This document shows positions 1 to 9,981 of a stretch of 64,000 nucleotides of DNA, one piece after another (the first letter of the stretch is position 1; every line of letters starts with the position of its first letter). The position numbers and the translations under genes were made by a program. Where the stretch lies: the NCBI RefSeq assembly GCF_900111005.1, contig NZ_FOFV01000003.1:372001-436000 (forward strand). Direction: 5' to 3'. The DNA is from Lentzea albida (lineage in GTDB: Bacteria; Actinomycetota; Actinomycetes; Mycobacteriales; Pseudonocardiaceae). The notes under the pieces are model-generated. The model was not told the DNA's origin. It worked only from the letters and a program-made list of their open reading frames with translations, and did no database searches.

Positions 1-1523
1 GCGAACCTCAGCCGCAGCACGCCTCGGACCTGTGTGCCCTTGAGCTTGACCGCCGGTACGCCTTTGAGGACCGCACCCACGAAACTGATCTCGGACCCGA
101 TCCTCGCATCACACATCCGCACGCACCCGGTGACAAGCGCATCGTCGAACACCGCGGCGTGACCGACACGCACGCTGTCGCACCGCACCGCGTCACCCTC
201 GTTCTTCAACCTGGCACCGGTGAAGTCGAGCTTGCCGTCGATCCTGGCACGCGCGAAGTCCACCCGCCCTCGCGCGGTGAACTGCGCGCCCAGGACCGCG
301 TCCATGCCCACTTTGATCCCACGAGCGACCAGCGCGTCGCCGTCCTCGTTCTCGAACAGCCCACCGCTGCAGTCGAAGTTGCCTCCGACCTGCGCATCGG
401 CGAGCACCACGACGCCCTGAGCGTGGAACCGCACGTCAGCCTGAACGCCCAAGACCAGATCACTGTTCACCTGCAGCCCCGAAGCGTTGAGCGCGATGCC
501 GCTCGCGTTCGAGAGGTGCGCTCCCTGCGCACCCACCAGCCCGTCGACCCTTGCTCCGATCATGCGGAGTTCACCTTGCACGGTCGTGCCTTTGCGCAGG
601 ACGAGATTGAGCGTGGTGACCGAGCGCGTGAGGTCGACCGCCACACCGCCGGGATTGGAGAACTCCGCGCCGGTGAGCTTCACCCAGGCGCCGAAGTGGC
701 CGCCGACCATGTTCAGCTCTCCGTTGACAACGCAGCCCCCGGAGAACTCCACCTGCTGTCCGACCGCCATCCCGCCCACGCACAACGCCGTCCTGCCAGG
801 ACTGTGGAACCGCGCCCCTTCGCAGATGAACCGGCCGCCGATACGGGCACCGATGAGGTTCACCTCGCCCTCGGCCACGAACCCGTTGCGCCAGAAGACG
901 TGCTCGTCCACAACGAGACCGCTCAACTCCAGCGTCCTGTCCTCACCCGGGTTTCGGAAGGTCGAGCCTTCGCAGATGAACTGGCCACCGATGTGAGCAC
1001 CGACCATGTGCGTCAGCCCATTCACCGCGAATCTCCCTGAGCAGTAGACGTCCTGCTCCACCTTCAGGCCGTCCGCCTTGAACGCACCGTCCCGCGGGCC
1101 GTCGATCACGCAGTCGTCCATGTCCAGCTGACCTGCCACATGGGCGCCGGTGAGCTGCACGCGCCCGTTGATGATGCACCCGCGCAACGCCAGTCCGTCC
1201 TGAAGCCGGACCTGGGAAGCACGCAGTCCTGGCAGCCGGCAGTCCGCGAAGTAGAGACCCGCCACGGTCGCCTGCTCGAAGTTCGGCGCGTACTCGAACG
1301 TGCATCGCTCGAACTCGACCGGGAAACCGACCTCCCCGGCCTCCAGGTCGAGCTCGCCCACCACGACCACGTCGGACAGGGTCAGCTTGCGCGGACGGGT
1401 GCCGTGCACACGCAGCAGTTGTCCGGACAGGAACTCGGCGCCCACCTCGCGGCCCGCGCCGACGAACTCGGCCCGGCCCAGGCGTTCGATGGCGTTGAAC
1501 AGCTCCATCTCCACTGGCGTCAT
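1..1523 (-). CDS. Pentapeptide-like / beta-helix repeat protein, 3' end outside the window
   Basis: The frame is open from an ATG at 1521-1523 to the left edge (507 codons, no stop), so the C-terminus is missing. After about 60 N-terminal residues (MTPVEMELFNAIERLGRAEF) the protein is built of degenerate repeats of about 50 residues with the core GA.IGG.F.CEGA.F..P, for example IGGQFICEG and IGGRFICEG. Glycines and small hydrophobic residues recur at fixed positions, as in right-handed beta-helices. There is no signal peptide or clear membrane segment. Related actinobacterial proteins are often labelled 'membrane-associated oxidoreductase', but I see no cofactor motif, so that label is not supported here. 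Function is unknown. The gene stands alone, convergent with nothing and downstream of a 187-bp gap that holds no gene. Confidence 0.75.
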   Translation of the reverse strand, partial: MTPVEMELFNAIERLGRAEFVGAGREVGAEFLSGQLLRVHGTRPRKLTLSDVVVVGELDLEAGEVGFPVEFERCTFEYAPNFEQATVAGLYFADCRLPGLRASQVRLQDGLALRGCIINGRVQLTGAHVAGQLDMDDCVIDGPRDGAFKADGLKVEQDVYCSGRFAVNGLTHMVGAHIGGQFICEGSTFRNPGEDRTLELSGLVVDEHVFWRNGFVAEGEVNLIGARIGGRFICEGARFHSPGRTALCVGGMAVGQQVEFSGGCVVNGELNMVGGHFGAWVKLTGAEFSNPGGVAVDLTRSVTTLNLVLRKGTTVQGELRMIGARVDGLVGAQGAHLSNASGIALNASGLQVNSDLVLGVQADVRFHAQGVVVLADAQVGGNFDCSGGLFENEDGDALVARGIKVGMDAVLGAQFTARGRVDFARARIDGKLDFTGARLKNEGDAVRCDSVRVGHAAVFDDALVTGCVRMCDARIGSEISFVGAVLKGVPAVKLKGTQVRGVLRLRF

Positions 1524-1710
1524 GTCGCGCGCACTCCTCTGCCGCGACCGCGTCCGCCAAGCGCGATCTGGTGTGCAGGGTTAGTCAGAAGCAACAGGGC
1601 GGTCGTTAGCCGTGAGGCGAACGTTCACCTGTTCAGACCACGCCCCGGCACGTGGACGCCCTCGGCCGGGACGCGCGGAATGCCGGAGTCGTGGTGTCCC
1701 GGGCCTCGCG

Positions 1711-2571
1711 CTACCCGTGTGACGGGTGCCCGTACAGCCCCGCACCGGTGAACTCCAGCGCCGTGAGGAACGCGGTCGAGGCCTGGTAGGATGCCTCGAC
1801 CAGTTCCGCGGTGTGCGAGAAGTCCAGCGGCGTCACGGCCTGCACGGGCGGACCGGGCAGGTACAGCACCGGCGCGCTCTGCGACGCGAGCTCCACCTCC
1901 AGCACGGCCTGGTTGCGCATGCCCAGCGTCGCCCAGAACAGCAACGTCTCGGCGAGCGTCTCCGGCACGGCCGGCAGGTGCCCGGGGAACGCGCAGTCGA
2001 GCACCACCAACGACTTCGCGCCCATCGCGAGGGCCTGGCGGATCGGCACGTTCGCCAGCACACCGCCGTCGTAGAGCACCTGGTCGCCGATGCGCACCGG
2101 CGGGTACACGCCCGGGATCGCCGCGCTGGCGAGGATCGCGGGGACCAGCTCGCCCTCGGTGATGTTCACGGCCTCACCGGTCACGCCGTTCACCGACACC
2201 GCCCCGAACGGCAGCGTCAGCTCGGCGAAGGACGCCGCCCCGTCGAGCCCGTCCGCCAGCACCGAGGCCAGCCCGGTGTTCGGGAAGAGGTAGGTCTTGT
2301 TGGTGCGCAACGACCTCAGCTGCGCGATCGGCCCGCCGGGGAACACCCGCTGCCGCGTCATGCCCTCCCACAGCACCGCGAGCCGTTCCGCCGCCTTGTC
2401 CGGGTCCAGGGCGAGCAGCGAGCCGTTGACCGACCCGACCGACGTGCCGACGACCAGGTCGGGCCGCACGCCGTGCTCCCGCAGCGCGCGCAGCATGCCG
2501 ACCTGCGCGGCACCGAGGCTTCCCCCGCCTCCGAGCACGAAGGCGACTGGTCCAGGCAGTTCGATCGTCAC
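1711..2571 (-). CDS. Patatin-like phospholipase (RssA/YchK type)
   Basis: A 286-residue protein with all patatin hallmarks: a glycine-rich oxyanion loop GGGGSLG at residues 14-20, the nucleophile elbow GTSVG with Ser44, and the DGG motif with catalytic Asp168 (LYDGGVLANVP). This is a Ser-Asp dyad serine hydrolase expected to deacylate phospholipids or other lipids. Length matches the bacterial stand-alone RssA-like group. No signal peptide is seen, so it probably acts in the cytosol or at the inner membrane face. Start is GTG (MTIELPGPVAF). The phosphatase-fold gene upstream ends 45 bp away on the same strand, so the two may be co-transcribed. The physiological lipid substrate cannot be told. 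Confidence 0.9.
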   Translation of the reverse strand: MTIELPGPVAFVLGGGGSLGAAQVGMLRALREHGVRPDLVVGTSVGSVNGSLLALDPDKAAERLAVLWEGMTRQRVFPGGPIAQLRSLRTNKTYLFPNTGLASVLADGLDGAASFAELTLPFGAVSVNGVTGEAVNITEGELVPAILASAAIPGVYPPVRIGDQVLYDGGVLANVPIRQALAMGAKSLVVLDCAFPGHLPAVPETLAETLLFWATLGMRNQAVLEVELASQSAPVLYLPGPPVQAVTPLDFSHTAELVEASYQASTAFLTALEFTGAGLYGHPSHG

Positions 2572-2616
2572 GTCCGGTAATCCTAGAGCTGACCAGCGAC
2601 GAAGGCTGGGTTCGGT

Positions 2617-3714
2617 CTAGACTGAAGTCACTGAGTGGATGAGAAGCGGGATCGCCATCTCCTCGCGGGTGCGCGCGCCGTGGAACCCCGTCAGGGCGTT
2701 CCAGCTGGGTTCGGCCTGGCTGCGCAGCAGCACCGCGGAGTCCTTCATCGCCACGACGACATCCCCGATCCGGTCGGCCGCGAGCGGGCTGACCGGACCG
2801 AACCACCCGGCCTCCACGGCCTCCTCCCGCGTCAGCACGTCGGCCCGGTCGCCGAGGAACTCCCGCCACACGGACAGCACCTCGTCGGTCTCGGTGTGCA
2901 GATAACGCACCCGCGGCTCACCGGCGATCACGCGCACCCCCTGCCACAGCAGCGGTTCCGTGTCGAAGTCGATCCGCTCGCCCGCGGTCACCATGCCGTG
3001 GTCGGCCGTCACGACGAGCAGCGAGTCGGCGGGCAGCCTCGACGCGATCCGCGCGGCCAGCGAGTCCACGAACTCCAGTTGCAGCAACCACTCCTCGGAA
3101 CCCGGCCCGTAGAGGTGCCCGATCGTGTCGAGGTCGGCGTGGTAGGCGTAGCAGAACGAGCGGTCCTGCCGCACCGCCGCGACCGCCCCCAGTGCGAGGT
3201 CGCCGAACCCGGCCGTGCCGCGGAACCACGACCCGCGCAGCACCGCCCGCGTCAGTCCGCTGCCGCGGTGCAGCAGCGGTGCGACGGCGCTGACCGCGAC
3301 CCCGGCCGCCGCGGCCCGTTCGAACAGCGTCGGGTGCGGCTGCACGACCTCGGGCACGAGCGCCTTGCGCAGGTCGTGGCGGTGGTCGCCCGCCCGCGCC
3401 CAGGTCAGCGAGTTCAGCACCTCGTCACCGACCGCGAACGTGTAGCCGACGATGCCGTGCTCGCCCGAGAGCAGCCCGGTGCCGACCGACGCGAGGCTCG
3501 TGGCCGTCGACGACGGGAAACCGGCGGAGATCTCCCGGCCGGGGAGCCCCGCGAGGAACGGCGCGTGCGAGGCGTGCGCGCGCAACAGCTCGTGGCCGAG
3601 GCCGTCGACGAGCAGCAGGACGACACGCCGGGCCGGTGGCAGGCCGAGCGTGTTGTCGGCGCCCGGAACTCCCAGGCCCGACAGCAGTGAGGGGACGACC
3701 GCGGCGATGGTCAT
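2617..3714 (-). CDS. Alkaline phosphatase-fold phosphodiesterase (NPP-like)
   Basis: A 365-residue member of the alkaline phosphatase/nucleotide pyrophosphatase superfamily. An N-terminal LLLVDGLG supplies the first metal-binding Asp, FPSSTATS supplies the Ser/Thr nucleophile region, and VTADHGM near residue 240 supplies the second metal cluster. The family hydrolyses phosphodiesters or phosphomonoesters with two metal ions. The start chosen is ATG at 3712-3714 ([11 protein letters not shown]); a longer in-frame start at 3777 would run past the divergent tex start at 3764. No signal peptide is visible. Substrate is not predictable. It is divergent from tex with about 50 bp between starts, and upstream of the patatin gene on the same strand. 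Confidence 0.85.
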   Translation of the reverse strand: MTIAAVVPSLLSGLGVPGADNTLGLPPARRVVLLLVDGLGHELLRAHASHAPFLAGLPGREISAGFPSSTATSLASVGTGLLSGEHGIVGYTFAVGDEVLNSLTWARAGDHRHDLRKALVPEVVQPHPTLFERAAAAGVAVSAVAPLLHRGSGLTRAVLRGSWFRGTAGFGDLALGAVAAVRQDRSFCYAYHADLDTIGHLYGPGSEEWLLQLEFVDSLAARIASRLPADSLLVVTADHGMVTAGERIDFDTEPLLWQGVRVIAGEPRVRYLHTETDEVLSVWREFLGDRADVLTREEAVEAGWFGPVSPLAADRIGDVVVAMKDSAVLLRSQAEPSWNALTGFHGARTREEMAIPLLIHSVTSV

Positions 3715-3763
3715 GAAGGACACCGTGCCACGTCGAATCCGGCAGCGGGCAGAATGGCGCGCT

Positions 3764-6088
3764 GTGACAACGCTCATCCACCAGAAGATCGCTGACGAGC
3801 TCGGCGTGGCCGCAGGCCAGGTCGGCTCTGCTGTCGAACTGCTCGACGGTGGCGCGACCGTCCCGTTCGTCGCCCGCTACCGCAAGGAGGCGACCGGCGG
3901 TCTCGACGACGCCCAGCTGCGCACGCTCGAGGAACGCCTCGGCTACCTGCGCGAACTGGAGGAGCGCCGGGCGGCCGTCCTCAACTCCATCCGCGAGCAG
4001 GGCAAGCTGAACGACGCCCTCGAAGCGCAGATCCTCGCCGCCGACTCGAAGGCGCGGCTCGAGGACCTCTACCTGCCGTACAAGCAGAAGCGCCGCACCA
4101 AGGCCCAGATCGCGAAGGAAGCGGGCCTGGAACCGCTCGCCGACGCACTTCTGGGTGACCCCGGCCTGAACCCGCAGGAAGAAGCCGCGAAGTTCGTCGA
4201 CCCCGCCAAGGAGGTCGCGGACGCCGCGGCCGCCCTGCAGGGCGCGCGGGCCATCCTGGTCGAGCGGTTCGGCGAGGACGGCGACCTGATCGGCGAGCTG
4301 CGCGAGCAGATGTGGACGCGCGGCCGCGTCGTCTCCAAGGTCCGCGAGGGCAAGGAGACCGAGGGCGCCAAGTTCTCCGACTACTTCGAGTTCGACGAGC
4401 CGTTCGCCAAGCTGCCGTCGCACCGCATCCTGGCGCTGTTCCGCGGCGAGAAGGAGGAGGTCCTCGACCTCGTCCTGGAGCCGGAGGAGCCGCGCGAGGA
4501 GGGCCCCTCGACGTTCGAGGCGCGCATCGCCTCCCGCTTCGGCATCGACGACCAGGGCCGTCCCGGCGACAAGTGGCTCACCGACACCGTCCGCTGGGCG
4601 TGGCGCACGCGCATCCTCGTGCACCTCGGCATCGACCTGCGCGGCCGGCTGCGCTCGTTCGCCGAGGACGAGGCCGTCAAGGTGTTCGCCTCGAACCTGC
4701 GCGACCTGCTGCTGGCCGCCCCGGCCGGCACGCGCGCCACGATGGGCCTCGACCCCGGTTACCGCACCGGCGTGAAGGTCGCGGTCGTCGACGCGACCGG
4801 CAAGGTCGTCGCGCACGGCGTCATCCAGCCGCACGTGCCCGCGAACCGCTGGGACGAGTCGATCGCGAAGCTCGCCGCGTGGGCGAAGCAGTACAACGTC
4901 GACCTGATCGCCATCGGCAATGGCACGGCCTCGCGCGAGACCGACAAGCTGGCCGCCGACCTGATCAAGCGCCACCCGGACCTGGGCCTCACCAAGATCG
5001 TGGTGTCGGAGGCGGGCGCGTCGGTGTACTCGGCGTCGGCCTACGCCTCGTCCGAACTGCCGGGCCTCGACGTGTCGATCCGCGGCGCCGTCTCGATCGC
5101 GCGCCGCCTGCAGGACCCGCTGGCCGAGCTCGTGAAGATCGACCCGAAGTCGATCGGCGTCGGCCAGTACCAGCACGACCTGGCGGAGTCCAAGCTGTCG
5201 CGGTCCCTGGACGCGGTGGTCGAGGACTGCGTGAACGCGGTCGGCGTCGACCTCAACACCGCGTCCGTGCCGCTGTTGACCCGCGTCTCCGGCATCACCG
5301 CCGGTCTCGCGGAGAACATCGTGCTGCACCGCGACTCGAACGGCCCGTTCAGGACCCGCAAGGCGTTGATGGACGTCGCGCGCCTGGGCCCGAAGGCGTT
5401 CGAGCAGTGCGCGGGCTTCCTCAAGATCCGCGGGGGCGACGAGCCGCTCGACGCCTCCTCGGTGCACCCCGAGGCGTACCCGGTCGTGCGCCGCATCCAG
5501 GAGGCCGCGGGTGCCGAGCTGATCGGCAACACGGCGGTGCTGACGAAGATCCGGCCCGAGCAGTTCGTGGACGAGCAGTTCGGTCTGCCGACCGTCACGG
5601 ACATCCTGAAGGAGCTCGAGAAGCCGGGCCGCGACCCGCGTCCGGCGTTCAAGACGGCGACCTTCGCGGACGGCGTCGAGAAGATCGCCGACCTCAAGCC
5701 CGGCATGGTGCTGGAGGGCGTCGTGACGAACGTGGCCGCGTTCGGCGCGTTCGTCGACATCGGCGTGCACCAGGACGGTCTCGTGCACATCTCGGCCCTG
5801 TCCAACACCTACGTGAAGGACCCGCGCGACGTCGTGAAGTCCGGTGACGTGGTGCGGGTGAAGGTGCTGGAGGTCGACGAGGCCCGCAAGCGCATCGGCC
5901 TCACGCTGCGCCTGACCGACGAGCCGGGCAAGCCCGCTCCGAAGCAGGGCGGCGGCGGTGGCCGTGACCGCGGCGGCCGTCCGCAGCAGCGCGGTGGGCA
6001 GCAGCGCGGCGGCCAGCAGCGCACCTCCGCGCCGCCGGCGAACGGCTCGATGGCGGACGCGCTCCGCAAGGCCGGGTTCGGCAAGTAA
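3764..6088 (+). CDS. tex: Transcription accessory protein Tex
   Basis: 774 residues, the usual Tex length. The helical Tex N-terminal domain is followed by a YqgF/RuvX-like RNase H fold beginning near residue 327 ([16 protein letters not shown]), helix-hairpin-helix motifs near 490-560 (VGVDLNTAS), and an S1 RNA-binding domain at about 642-715 ([17 protein letters not shown]). The tail is rich in Gly, Arg and Gln (GGGGRDRGG). Tex binds nucleic acid and influences transcription and virulence-gene expression in other bacteria; its exact activity is unsettled. The start is GTG at 3764 ([14 protein letters not shown]), where family homology begins; the open frame continues further upstream but overlaps the divergent gene. 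A strong hairpin terminator follows. Confidence 0.95.
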   Translation: MTTLIHQKIADELGVAAGQVGSAVELLDGGATVPFVARYRKEATGGLDDAQLRTLEERLGYLRELEERRAAVLNSIREQGKLNDALEAQILAADSKARLEDLYLPYKQKRRTKAQIAKEAGLEPLADALLGDPGLNPQEEAAKFVDPAKEVADAAAALQGARAILVERFGEDGDLIGELREQMWTRGRVVSKVREGKETEGAKFSDYFEFDEPFAKLPSHRILALFRGEKEEVLDLVLEPEEPREEGPSTFEARIASRFGIDDQGRPGDKWLTDTVRWAWRTRILVHLGIDLRGRLRSFAEDEAVKVFASNLRDLLLAAPAGTRATMGLDPGYRTGVKVAVVDATGKVVAHGVIQPHVPANRWDESIAKLAAWAKQYNVDLIAIGNGTASRETDKLAADLIKRHPDLGLTKIVVSEAGASVYSASAYASSELPGLDVSIRGAVSIARRLQDPLAELVKIDPKSIGVGQYQHDLAESKLSRSLDAVVEDCVNAVGVDLNTASVPLLTRVSGITAGLAENIVLHRDSNGPFRTRKALMDVARLGPKAFEQCAGFLKIRGGDEPLDASSVHPEAYPVVRRIQEAAGAELIGNTAVLTKIRPEQFVDEQFGLPTVTDILKELEKPGRDPRPAFKTATFADGVEKIADLKPGMVLEGVVTNVAAFGAFVDIGVHQDGLVHISALSNTYVKDPRDVVKSGDVVRVKVLEVDEARKRIGLTLRLTDEPGKPAPKQGGGGGRDRGGRPQQRGGQQRGGQQRTSAPPANGSMADALRKAGFGK

Positions 6089-6095
6089 GTCAACA

Positions 6096-6127
6096 GAAAC
6101 GGCCCCTCCACCCGGAGGGGCCGTTTC
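6096..6127. terminator. Bidirectional intrinsic terminator between tex and the solute-binding protein gene
   Basis: Perfect 14-bp stem, 6096-6109 paired with 6114-6127 (gaaacggcccctcc), and a 4-base loop. It lies 7 bp after the tex stop and 11 bp from the stop of the convergent gene, so it can serve both. Confidence 0.85.
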
Positions 6128-6138
6128 TCATTTGGCGA

Positions 6139-7377
6139 CTACTTGGCGCGCGTGCCCTTGAGCTTCACGAGCTCCGACTCGAACAGCTCCTCGACGGTGG
6201 TGAGACCGCCGGGCGCCTTCGAGTCGACCTTCGTGACGTAGGACTGGGTGGCCGAGGGCCGTCCCACCAGCGAGTAGTGCAACGCGCTGGTCAGGCCCTG
6301 GGTGTCGAGGCCGTTGGTGTTGTGGAACGCGTCCAGCACGCCGTCGCGCGAGAGGTCGCCGTTCTGGCAGGCCTTCTCGATGACGGAGAGGAACACCTTC
6401 GCGACCGTGTAGCCGTGGTCGACGTAGATCGCGGGCTTGTCGTTGGGGTAGTACTTGTTGAACGCCGCAGCGACCTCGCGCGGGCCGGGCTGGCTGCCGC
6501 TGAACGGCGCCACCGACGTCACCACGGACACCTGCTTCTCCACGGCCGGGCCGACCGGGGAGTCGAGGATCGCGGTGTCGAAGCCGACCACGTTGACCAT
6601 GAACGGCACCTCCCACTTCAGCGCCGCGGCCACCCCGACGGCGGCGGCGGTCTGGGCGGGCGTGGTGCTGAGCACGACGGCCTTCGCGCCCGCGGCCTTC
6701 AGCGCGGCGATCTGCTGCGTGAGGTCGGCGGTGGTCTCGCTGATCGGCTGCTCGGCGATCTTCATGTTCCACTGCGTGCCGACGAACCGGCTGCCCTCGA
6801 CGGCGTTGTCGCCGTAGCTGCCCTGGGCGTACACGTGGCCGACGGTGTCGCCGTCCTTGATCACACCACGGCGCTTGTAGTGATCGAGTCCGTTGATGAC
6901 GTCGAGGTCGTACGTGGTGCCGACGATCATCATGTGCGGGTTGCCGAGCAGCGACGCGGCCCAGGACGCGGGCGCGGTGAGCGTCCGGGTCTGCATGATG
7001 TCGGGCTCGATCGCGGCCGTCATCGGCGTGCCCGCGAGTTCCAGCAGGCCGAGGACCTGCGGCTCCAGGTCGAAGTAGGCGTCGAGGGCCTTCTGGACGT
7101 CGTACGCGTGGTCCTTCTGCTTGAGCTCGACCTTGCGACCGCAGATGCCTCCGCGGTCGTTGACCTGCTTCAAGTACAGCTCGTAACCCTTCATGCGGGT
7201 GAGCGCCGACGCTTTGAACGGCCCTGTCATGTCCGTGAGGATGCCGAGCGAGATCGTGTCGTCGGTAACGCCCGGCCCGGTCTTGACCTGGGCCTTCGCG
7301 TCTTCCTTTGCGCCACAGCCGGCCACGAGGACGGCTAACGCCAAGGCGGCGGAGGGCAGTACGCGGCGGAGGGGCAT
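6139..7377 (-). CDS. ABC transporter substrate-binding lipoprotein (branched-chain amino acid / LivJ type)
   Basis: 412 residues. A lipoprotein signal peptide ends in the lipobox LVAGC, so the mature protein is anchored outside the membrane by its Cys. The rest is a periplasmic-binding-protein type I fold: SLGILTDMTGPF opens the domain and KGYELYLKQVNDRGG follows, as in LivJ/urea/amide binding proteins. It probably delivers a small organic solute to an ABC transporter, but no permease or ATPase gene is adjacent, so it is an orphan here. The start is ATG at 7377 (MPLRRVLPS) because AAGGA lies 8 bases upstream; an ATG at 7395 lacks such a site. A near-palindrome lies 31-50 bases upstream. Confidence 0.88.
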   Translation of the reverse strand: MPLRRVLPSAALALAVLVAGCGAKEDAKAQVKTGPGVTDDTISLGILTDMTGPFKASALTRMKGYELYLKQVNDRGGICGRKVELKQKDHAYDVQKALDAYFDLEPQVLGLLELAGTPMTAAIEPDIMQTRTLTAPASWAASLLGNPHMMIVGTTYDLDVINGLDHYKRRGVIKDGDTVGHVYAQGSYGDNAVEGSRFVGTQWNMKIAEQPISETTADLTQQIAALKAAGAKAVVLSTTPAQTAAAVGVAAALKWEVPFMVNVVGFDTAILDSPVGPAVEKQVSVVTSVAPFSGSQPGPREVAAAFNKYYPNDKPAIYVDHGYTVAKVFLSVIEKACQNGDLSRDGVLDAFHNTNGLDTQGLTSALHYSLVGRPSATQSYVTKVDSKAPGGLTTVEELFESELVKLKGTRAK

Positions 7378-7407
7378 GCAGAGGTCCTTGTCCAAATGAT
7401 CGAGGCA

Positions 7408-7427
7408 TACTAAGCGGTAGCTCAGTA
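7408..7427. promoter_or_regulatory. TetR-type operator-like near-palindrome
   Basis: TACTAAGC-ggta-GCTCAGTA: two 8-base arms with 7 of 8 positions complementary. It lies 31 bases upstream of the solute-binding protein start. Size and symmetry fit a TetR-family site, but no such regulator is adjacent. Confidence 0.4.
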
Positions 7428-7582
7428 TTGGGTGGAGGCCCGCATAATGCCCCCTTATGTGTTACGGAACACAGCGCCGTAAGGTTCAAGTAACTTCCAC
7501 TTGGTTACGGAGTGTGCTAGCTCTTCGGTACCGAACGAAATGAGATACGCGTGATCGGTCACATCGCGGGTATCCGGACAGG

Positions 7583-8446
7583 GTGAAAATCGTCGTCACC
7601 GGTGCGTCCGGCAACGTCGGCAGCGCGCTGCGCCGCCACCTGGACTTCACCGACGCCGGTGTCGACGTGCGGACCCTGTCGTCACTGCGCGACTCCTTCC
7701 GCGGTGCCGACGTCGTGGTGCACCTGGCGTTCGCGATCAAGCCCACGAATCGCCAGACCAACGTCGACGGCACCGAACACGTGCTCGCCGCGTGCGTGAA
7801 GGAGGACGTCGGGCACCTGGTCGTCGCCTCCTCGGTCGCGGCCTACGCCCCGGCGGAACGCTGGTCGAGGGTCGACGAGTCGTGGACGCTGACGGGCATC
7901 GCGGACAACACCTACAGCGCGCACAAGGTGCGGCTGGAGGAGCTGGTCGGCCGCTACCCGCTGCCGTGCAGCGTGATCCGGCCGTGCGGCATCGCCCAGG
8001 CGTCCGCCGCCGAGAAGATCCGCCGCTGGCTGATGAGCCCGCTGCTCCCGCCGAGGCTGCTGCCGTACCTGCCGGTCCCGTTGTGGAACGACCTGCGCCT
8101 GCAACTCGTGCACGCGGACGACGTAGCGCGCGCGATCGTGGCGATAGTGGAGCGCAAGGCGTTGGGCGCCTTCAACCTCGCGTCCGAACCGGTGCTGACG
8201 GCACCGATGATCGCGGGCCGCGTGGGCGCCGGCCGGTTGCCGGTGCCGTACCCCGTGATCGAGACGCTCGCGGGCGCGACGTCGCGCCTCGGACTGCAGC
8301 CCCTGACCCCGGAATGGGTCCGGATGGCCGACCAGGCGCCGCTCGTGAACACCACACGAGCACGTGAAGATCTGAAATGGTGGCCCGAACACGACGCGCG
8401 CGATGTGCTGCGCGAGGTCATGACGGCAATGGGAGGACGTGCGTGA
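7583..8446 (+). CDS. NAD-dependent epimerase/dehydratase (extended SDR)
   Basis: 287 residues with an N-terminal Rossmann motif TGASGNVGS (Gly7, Gly10, Gly13) and the catalytic pair YSAHK (Tyr111, Lys115). This is the extended short-chain dehydrogenase fold that acts on nucleotide sugars, steroids or related alcohols; the substrate pocket gives no clear choice. Start is GTG at 7583. The stop overlaps the next gene's GTG by four bases, so the pair is translationally coupled and probably works on the same pathway. The 205-bp gap upstream carries repeated TTACGG/CCGTAA half-sites (7462-7467, 7477-7482, 7505-7510), possibly an operator. Confidence 0.85.
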   Translation: MKIVVTGASGNVGSALRRHLDFTDAGVDVRTLSSLRDSFRGADVVVHLAFAIKPTNRQTNVDGTEHVLAACVKEDVGHLVVASSVAAYAPAERWSRVDESWTLTGIADNTYSAHKVRLEELVGRYPLPCSVIRPCGIAQASAAEKIRRWLMSPLLPPRLLPYLPVPLWNDLRLQLVHADDVARAIVAIVERKALGAFNLASEPVLTAPMIAGRVGAGRLPVPYPVIETLAGATSRLGLQPLTPEWVRMADQAPLVNTTRAREDLKWWPEHDARDVLREVMTAMGGRA

Positions 8447-9981
8447 ACGAGGTCGACGCGGTCGTCATCGGCTCCGGTCCGAACGGACTGGTCGCCGCCA
8501 CCCTGCTGGCGGACGCGGGCTGGGACGTGCTCGTCCTGGAGCAGCGCGACACACCGGGCGGTGCCGTGACATCGGCCGAGACCACCGCTCCGGGCTTCAC
8601 GAACGACGTCTACAGCGCGTTCTACCCTCTCGGTCTCGGCTCGCCGGTCATCGGCGCGTTGAACCTGGACGTGCAGTGGGAGCACGCACCTGCCGTGCTG
8701 GCCCACGTGCTGCCGGACGACCGGGTCGCGCTCCTGTCCCGTGACGTCGACGTCACCGCGAAGTCCGTCGGCACGTTCGCCGACTCGGACGCCGAGGCGT
8801 GGCACGCCGCGTTCGCCCAGTGGCGGCGGGTCCGCGACAGCGTGCTGGAGAGCCTGCTGCGGCCGTTCCCGCCCGTCCGCGGCGGCCTGTCGTTGCTGCG
8901 CACGCTGGGCCTGGGCGACACGCTGCGGCTGACGCGCCTGCTGACCCAGCCCGTGCGGCGCCTCGGCGAGGAGCTCTTCTCCGGCGAGGGCGCACGGGTG
9001 CTGCTCGCGGGCAACACGATGCACTCGGACCTCGGCCCGGACCAGGCCGGCGGCGCGGGCTTCGGCTGGCTGCTCGCGATGCTCGCCCAGGACGTCGGCA
9101 ACCCGGTCCCCCGCGGCGGCGCGGGAGAGCTGGCCGCCTCGCTGGTCCGCCGGTTCGGCGGACGGATCGAGACCGGTTCGAAGGTCACCGAGGTGCTGCA
9201 CGCGCGCGGTGTCGCCGTGGGTGTGCGTCTGGAAGACGGCTCCGTCGTGCGCGCACGGCGCGCGGTGCTCGCCGACGTGCCCGCGCCCCGGCTCTACCTC
9301 GACCTGATCGGCGGCGACGCGCTGCCGGCGAAGCTCGCGGAGGACCTGAAGCGGTTCCAGTGGGACGGCGACACGATCAAGGTCGACTGGGCGCTGTCGG
9401 GCCCGATCCCCTGGCGCAACGCGGAGGCCTCGCAGGCGGGCACCGTCCACCTCGGCGGCGACGTCAACGGGCTCGCGACCGTCGCGCACGAGCTGGCGTG
9501 CGGCAAGGTGCCGCGCAACCCGTTCATGATCCTGGGCCAGATGACGACGACCGACCCGACCCGTTCCCCGGCCGGCACCGAGGCCGCCTGGGCCTACACC
9601 CACGTGCCGCTGGGCGGGGCCTGGACGCCGGACCGCCTGAAGCGCCGCGCCGACCGCCTGGAGCTGATGATCGAGGAACGCGCACCCGGCTTCCGCTCGC
9701 TCATCCAGGCCCGGTCCGTGCTCGGCCCCGACGACATCGGCTCGGTCAACGGCGGCACGGCGGCGATCCACCAGCAGCTCGTCTTCCGGCCCGTGCCCGG
9801 CCTCGGCCGGGCGGACACCCCGTTCGACCGCCTCTACCTGACGGGCTCGTCGGCGTGGCCGGGCGGCGGCGTGCACGGCGCGGCGGGCGCGAACGCGGCA
9901 CGGGCGGCGCTCGCCCGCTGGGGTGCGGCGGGCGAGCTCTACCGGACGGTGGTGCAGGGCCTGCAGAAGGCGATCTACTGA
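8443..9981 (+). CDS. FAD-dependent oxidoreductase, phytoene-desaturase-like
   Basis: 512 residues. The N-terminal FAD-binding motif VVIGSGPNGLVAA is followed by the family's acidic strand end (LVLEQRDTPGG), and a C-terminal FAD motif occurs at LTGSSAWPGGGVHGAAG. This matches the NAD(P)/FAD-dependent oxidoreductase group related to carotenoid desaturases and isomerases (CrtI/CRTISO-like). No phytoene synthase or other carotenoid gene is present, so a carotenoid role is not supported. The start is GTG at 8443 with GGGAGGA at 8431, in a GTGA overlap with the SDR stop; an in-frame upstream ATG lies inside the SDR gene. Its end overlaps the convergent SRPBCC gene by 7 bp. Confidence 0.88.
   Translation: MNEVDAVVIGSGPNGLVAATLLADAGWDVLVLEQRDTPGGAVTSAETTAPGFTNDVYSAFYPLGLGSPVIGALNLDVQWEHAPAVLAHVLPDDRVALLSRDVDVTAKSVGTFADSDAEAWHAAFAQWRRVRDSVLESLLRPFPPVRGGLSLLRTLGLGDTLRLTRLLTQPVRRLGEELFSGEGARVLLAGNTMHSDLGPDQAGGAGFGWLLAMLAQDVGNPVPRGGAGELAASLVRRFGGRIETGSKVTEVLHARGVAVGVRLEDGSVVRARRAVLADVPAPRLYLDLIGGDALPAKLAEDLKRFQWDGDTIKVDWALSGPIPWRNAEASQAGTVHLGGDVNGLATVAHELACGKVPRNPFMILGQMTTTDPTRSPAGTEAAWAYTHVPLGGAWTPDRLKRRADRLELMIEERAPGFRSLIQARSVLGPDDIGSVNGGTAAIHQQLVFRPVPGLGRADTPFDRLYLTGSSAWPGGGVHGAAGANAARAALARWGAAGELYRTVVQGLQKAIY

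Noticed and set aside
3425..5788. A very long minus-strand open frame opposite tex
   Set aside because: It is the complement of the tex gene in high-GC DNA, with Arg/Asp/Gly/His-rich composition and no recognisable fold.
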